Assembly (NCBI RefSeq): GCF_963678635.1 | Contig: NC_087068.1 | Location: 37,333,436 to 37,397,435, forward strand | Origin: Symsagittifera roscoffensis | Lineage: Eukaryota > Xenacoelomorpha > Acoela > Convolutidae | Direction of reading: 5' to 3' | DNA length: 64,000 nucleotides | Shown: one piece after another, positions 14,001 to 26,000 of the stretch | How the letters are laid out: every line of letters starts with the position of its first letter | Position numbering within the stretch: the stretch's first letter is position 1 | The notes under the pieces: generated by a model | Databases searched by the model: none | Told to the model about the DNA's origin: nothing | The model's input: only the letters and a program-made list of their open reading frames with translations | Translations under genes and position numbers: made by a program

Positions 14001-17000
14001 GAACGCTCCTCAATATTAAATACTTTAATGCTTTCGCTTGAAAGCCCACGTTTGGCTGGCTATATTCTAACCAAAAACCGCTCTATGTTCTTAGAGACCA
14101 ATGGCAATGTTGCCTGGCTCTATCATTGTCCAAAATTTTATTCACCTTTGCAATTAATGGATGAATGCTATAATCGCATTCCCATTATGTATAAGGAAAA
14201 TATTCATTTTGTCGATCCAATTACGCGACAAACTTTTCAGTCGGCAGATCTACAAGACTGCTCCGACAAACATTCGAATCTCTTTCAACTAGATGTTGAT
14301 GATGATAAGTCCTGGATTGAATTAACCCCTCAAATTACAAGGGTTACAGGACCACATCTCTTTAAACCAAAAGAGATAATTCAAAAGATTAAGCATTCTC
14401 TAGCCTCTAGCCAAGGCGCTTCAATCTACACTTATGCTCAAATGCAAAATTCTGGAATATGATTTCCGATAATTCAGAGATGAAAGGAATACTGCAAAAA
14501 GTATCCAGGTCCTTTCTCAATGCAAAAAAAATTTTCTTCAAAGACTCATACAGCCCGCTAGGCTCTTCCCAAACAATTTATTTGGACTATCTCATCTCTC
14601 CAAACTTTTGGAAAAACGAATACACCCGTATATTCGGGAAAGTACAATACTATTTAGAAAAATGCGGAATAGTCTTCGCCTCTTTTCTATTTGTGAAATT
14701 CATACTAGATTGCCTAGTATTCATAATAAAGGCTATGCATATTCACAAAATCACCGGCCGCTCACTACATTTTGGCAAAGTATTACTTGCCGCTTCATAC
14801 AATATACTTTTCACTTCCATAGTGACCTCAATTTTCACTCAAGATGAGCAAGCTGAAAAAATAGAACAAGAATGTGATCAGAAAATACAAGCCCCTCTTT
14901 TAGAGGAAATTGATAAAATAAACCAGGATCGCATGTATCCTCAAATCCAATTAACAAGTTTTGAGAGAAGAACTCAAAACTTGGATCACCCAACAAACCC
15001 AGTCTAATAAAAAATTCTACTGTTCTAGGATATACCAACTGATTCAACTATGAACACAACACTTGATGACGACTTGAGAGATTTTGAAGATCTTCTCTCA
15101 CTCCTGCCACCAACCGATCCACTGGACTCGCAGATTTCAGCACTCACTCAACAACCAACTGTTTCTTCTACTACAACACCCACTGCAAAACCGACCTCAA
15201 CACGATCCTTCGTTGAGCCACTACTTCAAACTAGTTCAGCTGTCCCAATAACTACAGCATCACAGCCACCACCCCTAAATATTTCACCCCCTGATTTTCA
15301 AATACCCCTGGTTCCCTCGAATTCTAAAATTAAAAAACGGACCCAGATTGTAAAACCATATAAGATACTAACGGCAAATACGCCGGTATCAACTTCTCAT
15401 TGTCCAATGACCATTAGGCGACAGCCCTTGCACCCCACTGAAATAAACACTAGATTACATATTCAGTTAGAAAGGGAACGATACATTAATTCTAAAAGCA
15501 ATCCTGGCTTCGATATGAATCTCAATTATGCTTTGAATCCATTAATCAATCGTTTTAAATTAGAAGCTTATCATCCTATAAAAAAAATGTATTCCATAAC
15601 TAATTCCCTTCTTGAATATCAAAAAATCTATGTCCCAGCAAAGTATCTGACAGCAAAATTACAAACCCCCCAGTTAGATGACTATACTGAGCAAATTCAG
15701 CGCAGTCATATCCATGAAACGCACCAAATCCGGGAGCTGAAAAAGCAAATCCACAATTTGAAAACAAAAAATCAACAACTTATAGCCCGGTTGGAAGGAA
15801 AATTGTAAGAAATTTATCCTTTTATTTAAGCATTTATTCTTTCGCTTTATATAGCTATGTAGTATAGCTATTAATTTCCTTTTAACAATTTTGACTTTTA
15901 TAAAAAACAAAAAACACAAAAAAATACCCCCTTTGTATGAACCAGTCCTCCCCTTATTACGCGTGTGGACAGACTTCACATACTTCAGGAAGAAAAGGAG
16001 ACTTCGGAAAAAGAATGTTTAAGGAATAAAACTAACCTTCAAACTTTTGAGAAACAGATAATTTTGATGTATTTAATTTTATAGTTAAATCCCTTGGTTG
16101 TGTAAACTCTATTTTGATTTATAAATGTAACTGATGTGTTTATATTCATTCAAGCCTGACTCAAAGTATCAGTTGTTCAAAAACATCTGCTACCTGTAAT
16201 ACCAACAAACTATTGAACCAACTTTATGAGATTGAAAGAAAAAGCTTCGATTGATCAACAATTACCCCACTATTCAAGTAAAAGTAATAAAAATGAAAGT
16301 TTCAGTTTTTTCCCTCTCCAAATAGGAGGATGGATATGTTCTGATTTCAAATAGAAACAGAAACATGAATTATTTTATTGCGTTCACAAAATGTGACGCC
16401 GCCGCCACCACCAAAAGAAATATGTTTTTATTCCCTTGCAAAAGGAAGGGAAATGCTATTGGAATAATTCGTATAACGTTTTAAGCATTGAGAATTGAAA
16501 CGACTATTCTCATTCAATACGAATATTAACGATTCCTCTCGTAAAATACGAGCATACGAAACCTTCTTCTCGTAAAATACGAATGTACGAATAAAGAATA
16601 CGAAGTTAAAAGAAACTTCTCATTTGATACGAAAAGTGGCGTGATTTCCCAATCTGAGTATAAATAGAAGCTCAAAACTACGGGAATTCATTCCAACAAT
16701 ATCTCTTCTAACACCAACACCACTCTCTTCTACCACCCCAACCAATCTCTAAAAAATATCTCTAATCTCACCGTTAAAATAGATATTGAGTCAAAAGGCA
16801 ACTTGCTGTAAATTCATACTAACTTCTTTTTTTAATAAAATATTTCTCAGCGAATTTTAGATTTACTTTCTAAGATAGAAAGTAGAAAGGACCCTTTATT
16901 CCTAGCAAGCGTTTTGTCCGACGTCTATAGTATTGCTAGCGTAATAGATTGCATTACGTATATTTCTGTTATCTAGGTATGCATATTGGTCAGGCAATTT

Positions 17001-20000
17001 GGCTTTTTGTAGCACTTTCTTAAACCTAGCTGCGAATCATTGAGAGTAATTGCAGTTGTTTTCACTTTAAGACAAGATGGAGGTTGAAAAATATCTACTA
17101 ATCCAAAAATTCCCAATTCACGAAGGTACGAGCAAGTTTTAGGACATTTTCTAAAAAGGTGAGGAATATTTACTCGCATAGGCATTGAAAACACAATGGA
17201 CCACTTTTCAGTCCCCGATTCTATGGTACATCTTTATCTGGTATACAGTTGAAAACTTGGAACAATTTAATTAGCCACTTACGTATAAATAGCACGTTAA
17301 TTATCCTAAACTCGCCCAATTTCCAAACCTCCATAATTTATTGAAAAATGACCACTGAAAAAAAATGACCACTGGCCTGCTAAAAGCCGGTGCTCGCCCC
17401 GAACACAAATATTTCGTCAATTTCTTTGAAAGTCGGAACAATAATATTTAAGAATTGAAAATATTTTCTAGAAAACGTGTTCATTATTTGTGATACCTGC
17501 CCCGAAGAGCAAGTTTGGAAAAAGAGAGAATTCTCAATTTGTCCCTCCGCACGGAAAACTTTAGTAAAAGGCGAAAGTTTTTCTCGATTTGCGAAGAGAC
17601 CAGAGCTGAAATTCTTAGATATCATTTAGTATCATACCAGCTTTTGAGTCACTTAATGGTATCCTTTTATTAAATTAACACCCTTTTTGAGCCAAAGATA
17701 AGATTTAAAATTTGTTAAAAGGTACTAAGTCAGGTGCCGCTTAATAGTTTTGGCGGTACTTTTCGATTTTGGAAAACTAAATAAATGTCTATTTCTGAAA
17801 AGAATAGCTTATGAGTTTAGTAGTATTTTAAATGTGACCACCAGTCCACAGTCTCATAATCTGGACGTTGGTATAGTTGGTGCAACCGAACATTCTGAAT
17901 GCTTATCCAATTCTTTATAATCTACATGTTATCAATCACAAACTAAACTTGTCGTTACATGTCACATGTAGTCAGACAAATATTGGTTAATTTTAGACAT
18001 AACTCGCAACCAGACGATCTTTGAGAGTAGAATTTTTTTTTGGCACCAGGTTATTTTACTGGCATTAAATACGCATATTAACTTTATGGGCAAATTCTCA
18101 ATGAATTTCTTTTGCGATCCATAATTGTTTTATGAGCTCAGTTTTTCAAAGATAAGGTTGAGAAAAACTTTTATTGAACCATTTGATGCAAAGTATACGT
18201 CAAACCATCCCGGTCAATTCGCGACGATGGACCTACCAGGGACGGATCTAGGATTTTATCTGATTGGTTGGGAGCTTTCAAAAATATTCGAAAATTTTTC
18301 GACGTTTATAGACACTTTTTGACCAAAAGAAATCACGATTTTTGGCGCGCTCTCCCCCTCAAATTGAATAAATATTGACGCCGAAAAAGGTAAAGTAATA
18401 CCAAAGGGGGAGACACTTTGGGTGGTCAGAGGGTCCAATTCCTGGGGGTGGGGGGGCTGTGTGATGTGGTTGTGATGTGCTTTCGTTACTGTTGTCTACG
18501 CCTCTAAGCCAAAAGAGCCATTGTAATAGACAACGTTATAAATACTAATTTTTGCGAGGTAGAGAGACAACTTCCAGGCCGATGTAAAGAGACAATTTAC
18601 AGGCTTTAAAATACGTCGACTTTCAATGTAGCCACTGAATGTTCGTTTGAGTTTAAGGTTACATGTCGTGCTTCAGTTTTTGAAACAATCAAACGACTAA
18701 GGATAGAGTAAAAATATCCTTGGAGAGTAAAAAGGAAAACTTGGAGTCTTAGACTCACCCAGGTTTCATGAATACGCGTCCAAAGTGTATATTCGCTCCC
18801 ATCTCCATCTCCAGCACACATTTCAGCAGATCCTTCTCCCCCATCGACACTCCCCCCGTTGTGATTATGACGTCACACTCGTGAATGGACTCACGCAGAC
18901 GCCGCACCAGGTTAGAGGAGCTAAACACAATAACCCTTGCAGAGATTTGTAACGGCTACACGAAGTCACTACGCAGCTACCACAGAAAATGAAGAATAAA
19001 ACTGAAGAAATGCGAATTCGGGGCGAGAAGCATCATGCAGCTATAATAGGGTAGTGTTGACAAATAAAAAAATGACCAGATCAAAATCTGTCATGAAAAT
19101 TGACTGAAAACGCATGCCAAACATTCCATGTCGGAAAAGATATTCAATTTGGAACTATCTGTCAGTCTAAAAAAATTAACATGCGAGTCAAATCTCGGTG
19201 GTATATAAAGCAGCCGTATTATAAACCAGATATACAACTACATAACAGTTACGAAAGTTATGCAAATTTGATTCATATGACGTAACCTTTTGGCTACCTT
19301 ATATACTCTGCTCATTTTCGGTTGGTTTGTACTTCGGCTGGTTTACTTTAACTACAAAACTCGTACCTGATGTTACAATGTGAGCTACAAAACCAAGAGT
19401 TGATAATGGATTCCATTTTTAAATAAGAGTGACAAAATTTTCCATAAAATCCGGAAAATTTAAAACGTGCAATTAATCACTCAAGGGCATGTTTTGCAAC
19501 ATGTTTTGTGTTCAAACAAGTGAGCAGATCTGACCAAAAGCGAGAGAGACGGGGGTTCTGAATTATAAAAATTCTGTCTCAAGCTAATATTGTTACGACT
19601 TTAAATCTAGTTTTACGCGAGCTGCATTGATGTAAATCCGAAGTTTTTATTACCCACTGACGGCCTCGAGTTTAGGAATACGAGGCGAAGTTTTTTCCAG
19701 AAACCTTGCGAACTTAAGTTATCAATTGTTTTTTATTATACTACGTGATATCAACTGACCAGTCCGGCACTATGCCCAAGTCAATGGGTTTGAGAGCGTA
19801 GTCAGACAGCTGTGAGAGTAGAGTGGTCCTGTTGCAGTCTCGCACCTGATGAGCTGCCAAACGGTCCCCAGGGTCAACCAGCTGAAAAAAATGAACGCCA
19901 TCGTTTTCCAATAAATCATTTTTATCATCATTTCATTTTTGTCCATCATTTTCTTTTTTTTCTGTCTTTGAACTTTGACTATTCTTAACTGCGAACCTCG

Positions 20001-23000
20001 TTTCCTGTAGACATCACCCCCACCACAGGCTGTCTGTACACTTTGACCTGTGTGACCCCAACTGCAGCAAGTAGACCCTGCTCCGAGGGACCCAAACGGG
20101 TACTCTTCGACAGGATTTTCTCCCCTTTTTGGATGTCCAGGCCCACTGGGCGGATGTCCTGGCCTGGTTTGGACTGGGCCAGGATCCGAATTTTGAACTC
20201 CTTGTATCCCTGAAAAATGATATCTTGGTACCTAGCCGCAACCATGCAAAATGCCAAAAGAGCTCATTTCAGTATATCACATGTATTTGTGAAAAAAAGT
20301 ATTCACCTTACCCATATTATGTAACATTTTTAGAAATCAACTGATTTGATCACCAAACTGAATATGATAATTGGAAGTCATTTCGAATCAGGGAATCAAA
20401 AGATCTAATAGTCTACTTTAATGAGAGAACAGAGTTGTAACTCATCTTACGTCATCGCTGGCCTCAATGAGCTCGGTGTCCTCCACCTGCACCACTGCAT
20501 CTGCCCCTGGAGGAAGGGGAGCCCCGGTGGATATCCTCACCACAGATCCAGGCACCACCTCAGTTGTAGTCTAAGCACAGTAAGTAAAAACATGAATTTA
20601 ACAACAAAATAGACCTGAGCTCCCAAATGGACTGTATATATAAACCAAAATCTTGCGTTTTCTTTCACTTCATGCAGTATCAAAAAGTTTCATGCTATGT
20701 TCAAACAATCAAAAACCAACTTCAGAAACTTTCTTAAAAACATGATGCCAAATTGGTAAACTCAAAATGGTTAAAATGGACTTAAAAATCAAACCGACAA
20801 ATAGATATTCACAGATAAATAACAGAGGCCAAGCCAAGTTCGTGCCATTTGCGATCAAATTAACACAGCATTGCAAGCTAGCGGACAGAAAATGATAAGG
20901 AAGCTACTAAGTCGAAAAAATATATTCGGTAAAAAAAATTAAAAAACTACAAAATTTCATATAATTGCTGCAATGAAAAGTCAGATATCCAATTAAATTC
21001 CACTTTCTAATCGCAAGACACTATTACACTTTGGAAAACGTATTCCAAAAGATGAGAAAACTAAGAATCAAACCAAAGAGGAACTGCTTACCATTGCTCC
21101 CGCGGTACTGTCTCCAATGACCTCCCGGATCCCAATTCCGTCACAGGCTGAAACAAAGTGTATGATAGAAATGAAAAAAAAAAACACTTCTCCTGAGAAA
21201 ATTCTCCCAATCTTTAATTGCCAAATTCAGACGTGGTTGCAAACTTACTTCGAACAGCATATCCGTCTTTGATTGATGCTGGGAAAGGCGGCAAGGGATC
21301 ACTTGCGTACACATCACACGAAAGTATTCTTCCCAGAGCATCTTAAACACCAGCGTTCTCATAATGACACTTTATCGTAACTAATCGTAAAAAGAAACAA
21401 TTAAAATCACAATTTTTTATTTGTTTATTTTTTTATAATGATGATTATTTTTTCAATCATTATTCTCTGTCCTTATTCTCATAAGTGAACCGAGGTGATA
21501 TGCTGTTAAGACAAGTTCCTTGGCAGGCAGCTTTCCTTGTTTAGGTTTCAGTACTTAATTTAAATATTTTGTCACTCTTTTTTTGTCTTTGAATGTTACT
21601 ATAATTAATTTAAAATATTTGATTGCAAGCGCGTTTATCTTTTCAAGGGCATACTCATAGTGGGCATTTTTGATGTCCTTTGTCTTTCCTCTCAAGTTTG
21701 CAGTAAATTCAATAAATTTCATTCATTTTGAAACGTAATTGATTTTGTTAGCAAATTTGAGGAATAAATTATTCTTCTTCTTCTACTACTCTAAACGTAA
21801 TAACTTCCAGAAAATTCCCAATTTTCAAAAAAAAACTTTGCAAATTTCCTGGGGATTTTGTTGAAACTTTTAAGTCTATCATAATTGACTCTCCAAAATA
21901 CTATATCCGCTACCAAAAAAGAGCTCCAATTTAGCAAACGGTCAAAACCATTGTTGAAACTGCCGACAAAATAACCTGATTCAATTCACACTTACCCTTG
22001 TACTTGACGTTCTCAGAAGGCAGAGCTGAGCAATTGTCCAAAATAGTAGAGAGGGCTTGATCCACTGGCACAATGGGGTACACAGAGTGCCTTGGTCTAT
22101 AAGCCACTGGGGGGTAGCTTGAGGACACACCCCCTCCTGTGTTGCACCCTCCTCCCTTTCTGATGGACGCAGAACCAGAAGATGAGTTCATAACCCCACC
22201 CGCAGAGCCATCATCTGAACATTTTAACTTGAAATGCTTCTTTAAAAACTAACAAGAGTAAAGAAAACAACACTTGAACAAACAAATGAGTTTCAAAAAC
22301 AAAATACTTGCAAAACAGGGAAAATTATCATGATATAGAACAAGGTGGATTATCAAGATAATCTTTATTGGATGTCATTAAAGGCAAGGATGAGCTTCAC
22401 GTTATAGCATTATTCATAAAATAACTAAACAACATAGAGCTTTTTTAAATCCCTTACTTTGAAAAAGATGACTTTAACATTTGTCAAAAAAGTAGGGCGA
22501 AAATAAGTCAACAACTAAGCTATGATAGTTTAAGAATGTCCCTTTTTTTCAAAAACATGAAACACGACTAGAAGTGTTTTAATATGATACCACACACTAT
22601 ATATAAATAAGTGGCGTACGAAAAACTTTTTCTAGGGAGTGGGGGGTTTCGAAAAATTTTGCGGACCTTTTTTTATGCAGCTCAATTAGATTTCAAGGAC
22701 CTTATCTCGCCAAAAATTTTCTGCGCAGCCGGCTAATTTTTCAAAAAAAAAAACAGGCAAAAAAATTAGTTATGTTGGAGCCGAAGGCGCCTTTAGAAAA
22801 ATTTTGAGCTTACTCAGCCAAAAATGGATGTCGTAAAGTTATACCAAAGTGGGAACCCTCTCGAAAAATTTGGCTACCAGAGTTGAGGGGGGGGGGGGGA
22901 TGTCTCCCCTCTCGGCACGCTACTGATATAAATATCCATATACATATATCATAAATTCTTTCCCATTTCTCACGCTTTTGATAGATCACAAAAACGCTCC

Positions 23001-26000
23001 TTATGCCATTAGATCCTGCTCGGACCAACTAAAAATCAAGTGACGTTTTTAAAACTCATCATAATTTCGTTTGTTTGTACCACGCGCTTTTCGAAGCCAA
23101 ACTATAGAAAATGAAGACTGGAAAAATAAACAAAACGGACACTTTCAAATGATCAGATTTTGTTCGCGATTGATGAATTTCACCCAGGTATCCATTTTCT
23201 TTATTATAAAAATAATGCTCAAACACGAATATCAAGTCTGCTATACTACCTGGAGCAGATGGCATGTGAGAAATAATTGCCTAAACAAGAAGATAGCCAG
23301 AGTAATGTTCGAAAATATTTATGAATTCTAACTTATTGATTTTTAACACCATATTCCACTTAAATTCGAGTGATCACTATATGGCTTATTCAATAGAAAG
23401 AGAAGGTTGAAAGTAACTCAGCAAGCAATTGTGGGACTGAAAAGAGCTAGTTGAATGTGTGACTGAATGAGCATAGTCTAGGTAGGTAATATTGTTGCGT
23501 TAGCACCGCACCACACCACCAATGCATTGTATTGTGTATACGCAAATTCCACTCAATTTACCAACAGCATTTTCTCTCCATATTCAGCCACCATTTTATA
23601 AACACATCACCACGCTCAGTGCACAACTAGAGCAGTCATCGAAACAGACATGGATTTTATAGTATTTGCCTTCTGCAATTTTTTAGCACATGGGGTACAT
23701 TTAGGTCAAACAAAGCAAGAAGCAATAAAATGGCGAATTGGACTGCACGCAAACGTTATCTCTACTTGAAAAAGCTTCTGTTCCATTTTTGTTCAGCCGC
23801 CAATTATAGTTGGAAGTGATAATCATTAGAATACTTTTTCAAGCAAAATCAGATGGCACAACAAACGTTAGACAGGATTATAATTAAACCCTTTTAATCG
23901 TGATTTCAGCTGCAATGACAGGTCTGCACACACTCTTTTTAGCGCTCTTTTTCGAGTTTTGACATTCCACCTAATATATTTAGAGCACACACTCGATGAG
24001 CAAAAAGTGAATGAATTACTCCATACACTCTATCTATCAATATTAAACAAAAAACAGAAATCACCCACAGTATTTGCTACTTATTTCAAATTCAAATTCA
24101 AATAATTCGAATTAATTAAAATTTAAATCAAAATTTATATATAAAAGCTCATGTTAAGTGAATCAATTAATATTGTTGACATTTCGCCACCAGTAAACCT
24201 ACTTGAAAACGGACAGAACGCCGCAACAATATTGAGATTTCAATATTATACTTTATGGATAATATATCACGTTAAAGCTTTACGAATTTCGAAAACCTTT
24301 TCTGATTCACTTTTTCCTTAAAAAACAATTAGCTGCTTCAATCGGTAATTTTTTTCCGCTGGGAATTCTGAAAGTTAGAGTCCATAAATGAAACTACTCG
24401 TCCTTCACATTTTTTTCAGGCCATTGGCATTTTTATTGGATATCTTAATGTTCCTTTCATCTAGCAAATGAATTTGAATTTGAATTGAGCAACACTCATT
24501 TTGATCTTATTTTTTCTGAAAAGAAATGGTAGTTATTGTTATTTGTGAAACAGAGCCAACGCAATGACCGGAAGTCAACAGAAAATATTGACTTTTTTTT
24601 GAAAAAACCTAAGCTTTCGCATTTCAATGAAAAAACAGACGGACTTACAGCACATTGAATTTCTAGAACAAATTATGATTAATACTTTTTCGATAAAATT
24701 AACACAATTTCAGTTAACTGGATCAATAAGAAAACTTTTCATTTCGCTGTGAAATGTGAACTTTAAATTCCACTTTCGAAACTTAAAGTCGATCACGTGT
24801 TTTGTGAACCTTACCTTTTTGCTGTTCGATAGTGGAGTGTGCTTCCTTTTAAGAAGGAAATGATCTGAACAAAACTCACACCACGAAAATGTAAAATTGA
24901 ACCTGACAAATTTTATTACTTTTCCTGAAAAACGAGAAAATAATTTTGACTTCTGAGAGCCTGAACTACATTCATCGACTCTTAATAATGCATAGCGAGA
25001 TAAAAAACGCTCCTTGATTCGGGTAAAAATTTGAGTCCTAATTTTGCAAGATTGCTAATTTTGCCATCATTTCTCTTTGAGTAATAAAAAACGAAAACAA
25101 AAATCATCAGGAACTTTATTACTGACAATCTCAACACTCTTTTATACTTAAAAAAAACTGTCAAATTTGAACAAAAAAAACTGTCAAATCATCTCCAAAG
25201 TTCAGTTCGATTCGTTTGTCAATTGATAAAAATAAAAATCGTTTGCTAATTTGATTTAAAAAAAAAAAAATCGAATTCTCCGAAGGCTGTTGTTTATTTG
25301 TGCATGAAAAAGGGCGATCCCGCTTTTACAGCAAAGAATCCCGGAATCTGCTTTTACAACTGAACCCTTATTATTGACACTGGCAGGGTAATTTTTTGAT
25401 CAGATGCAAAGTTGCACTTCGGATACACAATCAAAAATATGACCGACAACGCTATTGGGAAAAACTGAATGAGTAAAACGTTGAGTGTACAAAATTCCTG
25501 AAGTGACGCAAGCCAATTACGAGACTTCATAATTGCTAAGTGACGCAAGCCAATTATGAGTCTACATATTTGCTAAGTGACGCAAGCCAATTATGAGTCT
25601 ACATATTTGCTAAGTGACGCAAGCCAATTATGACGCATTAGCAGTACCAGTCAATTTGAGATTTACCAATTTTATAGAGAGGACGCAATTTAACTAGTAT
25701 ACGAAAAAGTTCATTATAAACTTCCGACCCTGCTGAGGTTCGAATCCTCTTATTTTGCTGCTGGTCTCCTTCCCTACCTCTACGCTACAGAACCATGATA
25801 CCTTGAAGCTAAAGTGCTATTTGTAATATAATAGTCTGTGCTAATATCCTTAGCATTGGCTGTACATAATAGCTGGATTAAAAAAATCCAAAACAACGCT
25901 CCCCACGAGTAGAACGAGTCAAACCTTCCCCACATTTTGACTTGCGTCACTTCAAATTGGAAAAATTTGCTTGCGTCACTTCAAATGCCTTAAAACTTTG

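Larger units (their letters stand above)
11308..16946 (+). mobile_element. LTR retroelement lacking gag-pol, with env-like and accessory ORFs
   Basis: A 5639-bp insertion bounded by two 610-bp direct LTRs and flanked by GATT duplications. It sits inside the LINE reverse transcriptase, in a gephyrin intron, in the orientation opposite to gephyrin. Internal order: primer-binding-like site, two tiny basic ORFs, a 587-codon glycoprotein-like ORF, a 182-codon membrane ORF, a 252-codon third ORF, a purine-rich tract, then the 3' LTR. No protease, reverse transcriptase or integrase reading frame is present and there is no room for one, so the element is non-autonomous. The two LTRs look identical on full reading, so insertion was very recent and the helper functions must have been available in trans. 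Confidence 0.9.

Noticed and set aside
16973..17194. Possible separate 73-codon gene on the minus strand
   Set aside because: It is the fused tail of LINE copy B running into copy A in a wrong frame.
18235..18460. hAT-type element with a CAGGGACGGATC end
   Set aside because: No opposite inverted end or target duplication found; too weak to list as an element.
25499..25635. Regularly spaced repeats resembling a CRISPR array
   Set aside because: Units are contiguous with no unique spacers and lie within a SINE copy in a eukaryotic genome; a tandem repeat.
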